Of a DNA stretch of 64,000 nt, positions 58,019-64,000 are shown one piece after another. Within the stretch, counting starts at the first letter, position 1. Every line of letters begins with the position of its first letter. The notes beneath the pieces are model-generated. The model searched no databases and was not told the DNA's origin. It saw only the letters and a list, made by a program, of their open reading frames with translations. Both the position numbers and the translations under genes were made by a program. The stretch covers positions 1,240,001 through 1,304,000 of the forward strand of contig CP108521.1 of the NCBI GenBank assembly GCA_035999765.1, in the 5' to 3' direction. The DNA is from Streptomyces sp. NBC_01231. Its GTDB lineage: Bacteria > Actinomycetota > Actinomycetes > Streptomycetales > Streptomycetaceae.

Positions 58019-58202
58019 ACTTCTCGACCTCCTGAGGGACCGGAGTCTCTTGCCTGGTGCGGCAGTTGATGGGGCGCCTGGATGGCTGGAAGTACGCACG
58101 GGGTGCGCGGGGCGTTCAATTCCGTTTTCGCGCGCCCGGCGCACGACACCGAATCAGCCATGGCCGCCGCCCGCCGGTCCGGCGCGGGAAAGAGTCCCCC
58201 AT

Positions 58203-58400
58203 ATGCCGATGACCACCGCCGAAGCCGACAAGGCCCTCGCCGCCGAATTCGTCCGTCGGGTTCTCGAACCGGGCCCGCCCGTAGAGGTGTTGGCCGGCGA
58301 CCGCGCGACGGCGCGTCTTGCCTGGTCGCAGAGGGTGTACCGGGAGGACTGCGGGGGTCCGGGCGAGCTCGGTCGGCCGACGCCGCTACGGCGACGTTGA
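58203..58400 (+). CDS. possible small hypothetical protein
   Basis: A 65-codon frame from ATG 58203 encodes MPMTTAEADKALAAEFVRRV and then an Ala/Arg-rich stretch. Helix-like, but the ribosome binding site is weak and the end of the frame loses coding bias. It could be a remnant. I do not recognise it. Confidence 0.2.
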   Translation: MPMTTAEADKALAAEFVRRVLEPGPPVEVLAGDRATARLAWSQRVYREDCGGPGELGRPTPLRRR

Positions 58401-59071
58401 TCGCCATGGGGGCAGCCCGGGGCGCCTTCGGACCGAGGCCGGCGGTGCGGCGATCGTCATTCCGACGGTGTGCGGTGGCCGGTGCGGATGTCTTGATCGA
58501 AGCGGTGGTCACAAAGCCGCGCGACCGCACGGCCTTTCCTGCATGGCACCTGCAAGGCACCTGCATCGCGTCTTCATCGCGACACCGGCGAGCACGTTCT
58601 GCGCATTCCCGGACCGACACGGTCGGCAACAGATCATCGACGCTCCGTCGCGATCGTCGCGCTGAATCCTCCCTTCGGAGAATCTGCACATCGACCACCC
58701 AAGGCAGTCACCCCGCGCGGAAGTTCTGCACATACCCGCGGTACGCGCCGCCCCTTGGGCGCGGAGTGTCGGATTCGCCCCGGGGGCCGCAAGCGCTCGT
58801 ATGAATCGAAGCCGCACACGGTGTGAAGAAGTCGCCACGAACGCGTGCGCACACCTGCACCGAACGGTGCGTCTGAGTCACAAGTGCGCTGGTGAGGCGG
58901 GTGGTTGATTGGAAGCGCGGACCCGCCGCGTGCTTTGATCCATCGCACCGCAGGGACCGCCAAGGGTTCTTCGGCAACGGGTGCCCGGCACCTGCGGTCG
59001 CGGCGGTTCCTCTGTCCCCCAGAGGGGGCCGCTCCCCCCTTGCGAATATCCATATGAAGGGAAGTTCCCCC
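58401..59071. other. intergenic region upstream of the peptide-export operon
   Basis: This 670-base stretch has lower GC than its surroundings and no convincing gene. Two copies of GGCACCTGCA occur at 58552-58572. It probably holds the promoter and regulatory sites for the precursor gene that follows, but I cannot identify them by eye. Confidence 0.6.
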
Positions 59072-59287
59072 ATGAACTCCACCCCCCAGGTTGCGACCGT
59101 CGAGATCTCCGACGCCGAGCTGGACAACGTCTCCGGCGGCCTGGCCGTCAACGCCCTCGGCACCGTCACCGGCCTGGTGGACGGCGTTGCCCCGGTTTCC
59201 GGCCTGGTCAACACCGCTGTCGGCACGGTCGAGGGCGCCACCGGCCTGAACACCGCCCCGGTCACCGACCTGGTCGCCGGCGTCTGA
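59072..59287 (+). CDS. double-glycine-leader peptide precursor with duplicated core (71 aa)
   Basis: The 71-residue protein starts at ATG 59072 with GAAGGG upstream. The leader ends ISDAELDNVSGG (residues 12-23), the ELxxVxGG type cleaved after GG by C39 peptidases. The 48-residue core has no Cys, Lys, Arg, His, Met or aromatic residue, only Ala, Val, Leu, Gly, Thr, Ser, Asn, Asp, Glu and Pro. Two similar units run from Gly30 to Val46 and from Gly51 to Val68 (pattern GTVxG...APVxxLV). It is followed by an HlyD adaptor and a C39-ABC exporter, so it is very likely the cargo. The biological role is unknown: a bacteriocin, a signal or a surface peptide. Confidence 0.8.
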   Translation: MNSTPQVATVEISDAELDNVSGGLAVNALGTVTGLVDGVAPVSGLVNTAVGTVEGATGLNTAPVTDLVAGV

Positions 59288-59308
59288 TCGCACCTTTTGT
59301 GATCCTTC

Positions 59309-59376
59309 AGTCCCGGAGCCGCTCTGCGGTTCCGGGACTCTCGGGTGCTCCGACCCAGCCGGCTCACGCGAGCCGG
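59309..59376 (+). terminator. paired hairpins between precursor and exporter genes
   Basis: AGTCCCGGAGCCGC (59309-59322) pairs with 59326-59339, one mismatch, three-base loop. A second hairpin CCGGCTC-ACGC-GAGCCGG follows at 59359-59376. They sit right after the precursor gene, the same place as in the lanthipeptide operon, and may reduce read-through into exporter genes. Confidence 0.65.
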
Positions 59377-59408
59377 TCCTCTCTCTTTCGCAGGTGAGGG
59401 AAAGTTCC

Positions 59409-60215
59409 GTGCAGTTCCGCCAACAGGCCCTCGCCAAGCTCCAGTCGCCCGAAGAGCTGGACCTTCCGGTGCGCTTCGCCCGCCCCCAGGGCTGGCTCGT
59501 GCTGGCCGTGACGGTGGTCGTGATGGCGGCCGCCTGTGTGTGGGCTGTCACCGGCTCGGTGGCCTCGACGGTGAGCGCGCCCGCGATCCTCACGCACGGG
59601 CAGGGCAGTTACATCCTGCAGAGCCCGGTGGCCGGCCAGGTGACCGAGGTCGTCGCCGAGCAGGGCCAACGGCTGCCTGCCGACGCACCCGTACTGAAGG
59701 TCCGTACGGCCGACCGCGTGACCGTGGTCCGTACGGTCGCCGCGGGCCGGATCACCGGACTCGCCGCGACCATCGGGCAGATCATCCAGACCGGCGCGAA
59801 CGTCGCCGCCGTGGAGAAGATCGCCCGCACCTCCGACCCTCTCTACGCGACGGTGTACGTGCCCGCCGAAAACGCGGCCTCCATCCCGGCGGACGCCGCC
59901 GTGGACCTGACCGTCCAGTCGGTGCCGACGCAGGAGTACGGCGTGCTGCACGGCCGGGTGAAGACGGTGGACCGTTCCGCCCAGTCGGCCCAGCAGATCT
60001 CCGCGTTCCTCGGCGACAGCCAGCTCGGCGAGCAGTTCACCGAGGACGGCAGGCCGGTGGCCGTGCTGGTGAAGCTGGACAAGTCGTCCGGCACGAAGAG
60101 CGGTTACGAGTGGTCGTCCACGGACGGGCCGCCGTTCGCCCTCACCTCCATGACCTCGGCCACGGGTTCGATCCGGCTGGCCGATCAGCATCCCGTCGAT
60201 TGGCTGCTGCCGTGA
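59409..60215 (+). CDS. HlyD-type secretion adaptor (NHLP bacteriocin system)
   Basis: The 268-residue protein has one N-terminal transmembrane helix (about 28-50, WLVLAVTVVVMAAACVWAV) and a barrel-sandwich hybrid domain (VAGQVTEVVAEQGQRLPADAPVLKV, then AGRITGLAATIGQIIQTGANVAAVEKI) split by a short hairpin. That is the short HlyD type of NHLP/NHLM bacteriocin exporters. It links the inner ABC transporter to the exterior. GTG 59409 was chosen because GAGGGAAAG ends about 5 bases upstream. The stop overlaps the next GTG (GTGA). Confidence 0.85.
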   Translation: MQFRQQALAKLQSPEELDLPVRFARPQGWLVLAVTVVVMAAACVWAVTGSVASTVSAPAILTHGQGSYILQSPVAGQVTEVVAEQGQRLPADAPVLKVRTADRVTVVRTVAAGRITGLAATIGQIIQTGANVAAVEKIARTSDPLYATVYVPAENAASIPADAAVDLTVQSVPTQEYGVLHGRVKTVDRSAQSAQQISAFLGDSQLGEQFTEDGRPVAVLVKLDKSSGTKSGYEWSSTDGPPFALTSMTSATGSIRLADQHPVDWLLP

Positions 60216-62434
60216 CCACCGCACAGGACACCCGCAGCAGGCGCCGCGCCGCCCCGCCGAAACGCCCCGTCCCCAAGGGGAAGTCGAAGACCGTCCGTAC
60301 ACCCACCGTGCTCCAGATGGAGGCGGTCGAATGCGGCGCCGCCTCCCTCGCGATGGTGCTGGGCCACTACGGAAAGCACGTCCCGCTGGAGGAGCTGCGC
60401 ATCGCGTGCGGTGTGTCCCGGGACGGTTCACGGGCCAGCAACCTGTTGAAGGCGGCCCGCAGTTACGGCCTGACCGCCAAGGGCATGCAGATGGACACGG
60501 CCGCCCTCGCCGGGGTGCGGACGCCGGCCGTGCTGTTCTGGGAGTTCAACCACTACGTCGTCTACGACGGCATGGGCCGCCGCTTCGGCCGCCGGGGCGT
60601 GTACATCAACGACCCCGGCAAGGGCCGCCGCTTCGTGCCCATGGAGGACTTCGACGGCAGCTTCACCGGTGTCGTGCTGGTGATGGAGCCCGGCGAGGAC
60701 TTCAGCCGGGGCGGACGCAAGCCCGGTGTGCTGGGCGCGATGCCGGCCCGGCTGCGCGGCACCGCGGGGACCATGCCGGCGGCGGTGCTGGCGAGCCTGC
60801 TGCTGGTGCTGGTCGGCGCGGCCGTCCCCGCGCTCAGCCGCACCTACATCGACATGTTCCTGATCGGGGGTCAGACCTCCCTGCTCGGCGTGCTGTTCGC
60901 GTCGATGGGGGCGTCCGTGCTGCTCACCCTCGTGCTGACCTGGTTGCAGCAGGCGAACCTGCTGCACGGCCGCATCATCTCCTCCACCCTCTCCAGCGCG
61001 CGCTTCCTGCGCCATCTGCTGCGGCTGCCGGTGACCTTCTTCTCCCAGCGCAGCCCCGCCGACCTGGTGCAGCGCCTGCAGTCGAACGACCAGGTGGCCG
61101 AGACCCTGGCCCGCGACCTCGCGGCGGCGGGCGTCGACGCGGTGGTCGTCGTCCTGTACGCGGTGCTCCTCTACACCTACGACCCGCAGCTGACGTACGT
61201 CGGTATCGGCGTGGCCCTGCTGAACGTGGTGGCCATGCGGGTCGTCATCAAGCTGCGCGCCACCCGTACGGCGAAACTGCGCGCCGACAGCGCCCGGCTC
61301 ACCAACACCGCCTACACCGGGCTGCAGTTGATCGAGACCATGAAGGCGACCGGCGGCGAGGACGGCTACTTCCGCAAGTGGGCGGGGCAGCACGCCACCA
61401 CGCTGGAGGAGCAGCAGCGGCTCGGGGTGCCGAGCGCCTGGCTGGGCGTGGTCGCGCCGACGCTGGCGTCGCTGAACAGTGCGCTGATCCTGTGGATCGG
61501 CGGGATGCGGGCGGTGGAGGGCGGCATCTCGGTCGGTCTGCTGGTCGCCTTCCAGGCGCTGGTCACCCGTTTCACCGCCCCGATCACCCGTCTCAACGGA
61601 GTCGCGGGCCGCATCCAGGACTTCGCCGCCGACGTGGCCCGGCTGAAGGACGTGGAGAACTTCCAGGCCGACCCGCTCTACGACCGTCGCGGCGGCGGCG
61701 AGTCGACACGCCGGCTGCAGGGCCATGTCGAGCTGGAGAACATCACCTTCGGCTACAGCCCGCTGGACAAGCCCCTGCTGTCCGGCTTCGACCTGACCGT
61801 GGGCCCGGGCCGGCAGGTCGCGCTGGTCGGCGGCTCGGGCAGCGGCAAGTCGACGGTGTCCCGGCTGATCTCGGGCCTGTACACCCCTTGGGAGGGCGTG
61901 ATCCGTATCGACGGGCAGCGTCTGGACGACATCCCGCGCGGGGCGCTCGCGGCCTCCGTCTCCTTCGTCGACCAGGACGTGTTCCTCTTCGAGGGCTCGG
62001 TCCGCGACAACGTGGCCCTGTGGGACCCGTCGATCCCGGACGACGCGGTGGAGGACGCGTTGCGGGACGCGGCCCTGTACGACGTCGTCGTGCGGCGACC
62101 GGGCGGCATCCACAGCAAGGTGGAGCAGGACGGGCGGAACTTCTCCGGCGGTCAGCGGCAACGCCTGGAGATCGCACGGGCGTTGGTGCGCCGGCCCAGC
62201 ATCCTGGTGCTCGACGAGGTGACCAGCGCGCTGGACGCGGAGACCGAGCTGGTCGTGATGGACAACCTGCGCAAACGTGGCTGTGCCTGTGTGGTGATCG
62301 CACACCGGCTCAGCACGGTGCGCGACAGCGACGAGATCGTCGTACTGCAGCACGGCACGATCGTGGAGCGTGGGCGGCACGAGGAGCTGGTGGCGCGCGG
62401 TGGCGCGTACGCCGAGCTGGTCAGGGAGCGGTGA
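60212..62434 (+). CDS. NHLP-family C39 peptidase / ABC transporter
   Basis: The 740-residue protein starts at GTG 60212 in a four-base overlap with the adaptor. An N-terminal C39 protease (about 30-160) has the catalytic triad Cys41 (VECGAASLAM), His114 (FNHYVVYDG) and Asp134 (INDPGKG). It cuts after the double glycine of the leader. Six transmembrane helices follow (about 180-460), then an ATPase with Walker A GGSGSGKST (about 541-549), signature FSGGQRQRLEIARAL, Walker B ILVLDEVTSALD and VVIAHRLST. It removes the leader and exports the core peptide encoded upstream. Confidence 0.93.
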   Translation: MTTAQDTRSRRRAAPPKRPVPKGKSKTVRTPTVLQMEAVECGAASLAMVLGHYGKHVPLEELRIACGVSRDGSRASNLLKAARSYGLTAKGMQMDTAALAGVRTPAVLFWEFNHYVVYDGMGRRFGRRGVYINDPGKGRRFVPMEDFDGSFTGVVLVMEPGEDFSRGGRKPGVLGAMPARLRGTAGTMPAAVLASLLLVLVGAAVPALSRTYIDMFLIGGQTSLLGVLFASMGASVLLTLVLTWLQQANLLHGRIISSTLSSARFLRHLLRLPVTFFSQRSPADLVQRLQSNDQVAETLARDLAAAGVDAVVVVLYAVLLYTYDPQLTYVGIGVALLNVVAMRVVIKLRATRTAKLRADSARLTNTAYTGLQLIETMKATGGEDGYFRKWAGQHATTLEEQQRLGVPSAWLGVVAPTLASLNSALILWIGGMRAVEGGISVGLLVAFQALVTRFTAPITRLNGVAGRIQDFAADVARLKDVENFQADPLYDRRGGGESTRRLQGHVELENITFGYSPLDKPLLSGFDLTVGPGRQVALVGGSGSGKSTVSRLISGLYTPWEGVIRIDGQRLDDIPRGALAASVSFVDQDVFLFEGSVRDNVALWDPSIPDDAVEDALRDAALYDVVVRRPGGIHSKVEQDGRNFSGGQRQRLEIARALVRRPSILVLDEVTSALDAETELVVMDNLRKRGCACVVIAHRLSTVRDSDEIVVLQHGTIVERGRHEELVARGGAYAELVRER

Positions 62435-62435
62435 G

Positions 62436-64000
62436 ATGACGACCGCACACGAGCCGGACCTCGTTCTGGGCGCGCTCGGGTCCATGGGCGCGCCCCTCGA
62501 CTGCACCGGCCTCAACCGTCTCGATCTGGAGGGGCCACAGGTGCTGTGGCTGGTCGCGGCCGGCGCCGTCGACCTGTTCGCGGTGGACGCCGACCAGCAG
62601 GGCCACTGGCACCACCTGGGCCGCCTGGAGGCGGGCTCACTGCTGCTCGGCCCGGTGCCCGGGCCCCAGCACACCCTCGTGGCACGGCCGCTCAGGGACT
62701 GTGTGGTGCGCCGGATCGGTCTGCGCGAGCTGCACCAGCCGGCGAACACCGAGACCTGGTCCTACGACGAGTACGGCAACCCCCAGTACGTACCGCCGAC
62801 GACGAGCCCGCTGGAGTACGCCCTGGCGCTGGGCGTCGGCCGCAGCCTGTCGATCCTCTTCCAGGCGCCGATGGCCACCGAACGGGCCGCCGCGCTCACC
62901 GACGACGACGTGTTCTGGATGCAGGTCCCGCCGGGCAGCGTGCAGTACGGCTCGCTGTACGGCGCCGAGGCGGCCGCCGACCTGCTGATGGACCCGGCGG
63001 TGTGGCAGAGCATGGTCGACCAGCAGTACCGGCTGCTGACCACGCTGGACCGCTGGATCGAGCAGCTGGAGCACACCCACGAGACCCGCACGGCGGCCGG
63101 GATCAAGGCCGGGGAGGCGGTCCGCGCCCAGGCCGACCGGACGCTGCTGGCGTCGATCGGCAAGCGGTCCTCGCAGCGCACGACGGCCGCCGACGCGGAC
63201 GCCAGTCACGCCGCCTGCAAGCTGGTCGCCCAGGCGGCCGGGATCACGCTCGCCGAGCCGGCGCAGTCCGGCACCGAGAGTGACCGCCTCGACCCGGTGG
63301 AACGGATCGCGATCGCCTCCCGCGTACGTACCAGGGCGGTACGCCTTGACGGTCGGTGGTGGCACGACAACGTCGGCCCGCTGGTGGGCCACCGGGCCCT
63401 GTCCGGTGCGCCGGTCGCGCTGCTGTGGCGGCGCGGCGGGTATGTGGCCGTCCATCCGGCGACCGGCCGGGAGACGCCGATCGAGAAGGCGAACGCGGAG
63501 GAGTTCGAGCCGCGTGCGGTGATGTTCTACCGTCCGCTGCCCGACCGGCCGCTGACGCCGCTCGGGCTGCTCCGCTTCAGCATGCGCGGCACGGGCGGCG
63601 ATCTGCGGAACCTCCTGATCAGCGGTCTGGTGACGGTCGCGATCGGCGCTCTGGTACCCATCGCGACCGGCAAGGTGCTCGGCGAGTACGTGCCGAAGGC
63701 GCAGACCGAGCTGATCGTGCAGGTCTGCCTCGCCGTGATGGTCAGCAGTGTGGTGGCGGCGGCCTTCATGCTGCTGGAGAACCTGACGATCCTCCGTCTG
63801 GAGGGCCGTATCGAGTCCACGCTGCAACCGGCGGTGTGGGACCGGCTGCTCCGGCTGCCGACGAAGTTCTTCACCCAGCGTTCCACGGGCGAGCTGGCGA
63901 GCGCCGCCATGGGCATCAGCGCGATGCGCAGGATGATGGCGGGCATCGGTCCGGTCCTCGCCCAGTCGGTGACCGTGGGCGCGATGAACCTCGGGCTGCT
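62436..64000 (+). CDS. NHLM-family bacteriocin export ABC transporter, 3' partial
   Basis: ATG 62436 begins two bases after the previous stop. The frame is open to the window end (521 codons). An N-terminal domain of about 110 residues is loosely like a cyclic-nucleotide-binding fold (LEAGSLLLGPVPGPQH). A long helical linker follows (about 190-240), then a strand-rich segment (VALLWRRGGYVAVHPATGRET) and the first transmembrane helices (about 390-450, LLISGLVTVAIGALVPIATGKVLG) and RSTGELASAAMGI of the exporter fold. The ATPase lies beyond the edge. It probably partners with the C39 transporter. Confidence 0.85.
   Translation, partial: MTTAHEPDLVLGALGSMGAPLDCTGLNRLDLEGPQVLWLVAAGAVDLFAVDADQQGHWHHLGRLEAGSLLLGPVPGPQHTLVARPLRDCVVRRIGLRELHQPANTETWSYDEYGNPQYVPPTTSPLEYALALGVGRSLSILFQAPMATERAAALTDDDVFWMQVPPGSVQYGSLYGAEAAADLLMDPAVWQSMVDQQYRLLTTLDRWIEQLEHTHETRTAAGIKAGEAVRAQADRTLLASIGKRSSQRTTAADADASHAACKLVAQAAGITLAEPAQSGTESDRLDPVERIAIASRVRTRAVRLDGRWWHDNVGPLVGHRALSGAPVALLWRRGGYVAVHPATGRETPIEKANAEEFEPRAVMFYRPLPDRPLTPLGLLRFSMRGTGGDLRNLLISGLVTVAIGALVPIATGKVLGEYVPKAQTELIVQVCLAVMVSSVVAAAFMLLENLTILRLEGRIESTLQPAVWDRLLRLPTKFFTQRSTGELASAAMGISAMRRMMAGIGPVLAQSVTVGAMNLGL

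Noticed and set aside
56462..58069. 535-codon plus-strand frame opposite the protease tail
   Set aside because: It is antisense to a protease with complete triad. Its start region lies inside the terminator hairpins.

Overview
The window is high-GC actinobacterial DNA and almost certainly comes from a Streptomyces chromosome. The evidence is the strong G/C bias at third codon positions, a SapB/AmfS-type class III lanthipeptide operon with its RamR/AmfR-like regulator, three SpoIIE-type phosphatases, a mycothiol-dependent formaldehyde dehydrogenase, sugar ABC transporters without their own ATPase, streptogrisin-like proteases, and only one in-frame TTA codon that I could find (in the RamR-like gene). 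The window holds about 53 genes or gene remnants. The first and last are cut by the window edges. I saw no tRNA, rRNA, CRISPR array, transposase or phage gene.

Region 1 (1-13.7 kb) is mixed housekeeping and secreted functions: a PAS/SpoIIE phosphatase (5' partial), a 33-residue membrane peptide, a flavin reductase-like protein, a membrane-anchored peptidoglycan-binding protein, a TetR regulator whose palindrome recurs in front of a Zn-ribbon/OB-fold gene, a Gfo/Idh/MocA oxidoreductase, a large secreted alpha/beta hydrolase, a PPOX-fold protein, a MalY/PatB-type C-S lyase, a DUF3800-like protein, a secreted and membrane-anchored serine protease, and a truncated EamA transporter carrying a Streptomyces-type dispersed repeat.

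Region 2 (13.7-24.2 kb) is a sugar-uptake locus: a ROK repressor divergent from two permeases, a lipoprotein binding protein and an atypical MocA dehydrogenase. After it come an L,D-transpeptidase, two SDR enzymes, and a translationally coupled pair of mycothiol formaldehyde dehydrogenase and metallo-beta-lactamase-fold hydrolase.

Region 3 (24.2-36.7 kb) has an ABC exporter, a SnoaL-like protein, folD behind a ZTP riboswitch, a glycosyltransferase, a small P-loop kinase, a TetR regulator divergent from a secreted beta-propeller, a secreted GH5 glycosidase, a TetM/OtrA-type ribosomal protection GTPase, and a phosphoesterase.

Region 4 (36.8-43 kb) is a surface-polysaccharide locus: a large GT2 glycosyltransferase converging on a four-gene operon rfbA-rfbB-rfbD-methyltransferase in which every junction is a 4-bp start/stop overlap.

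Region 5 (43-56.3 kb) centres on a SapB-like lanthipeptide operon: LanKC synthetase, a 38-residue precursor, two half-ABC exporters, and a convergent RamR/AmfR-like regulator. Multidomain SpoIIE phosphatase genes lie on both sides. The regulator's single TTA codon is the exact antisense of the TAA stop codon of the upstream transporter.

Region 6 (56.3-64 kb) has three stacked hairpins, a streptogrisin-type protease with a repetitive acidic tail, and a second peptide-export operon. That operon has a double-glycine-leader precursor with a cysteine-free, internally duplicated core, followed by an HlyD-type adaptor, a C39-peptidase ABC transporter and an NHLM-type ABC transporter that runs off the window. 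No modification enzyme is visible in the part of this operon that can be read. It is the least understood system here.
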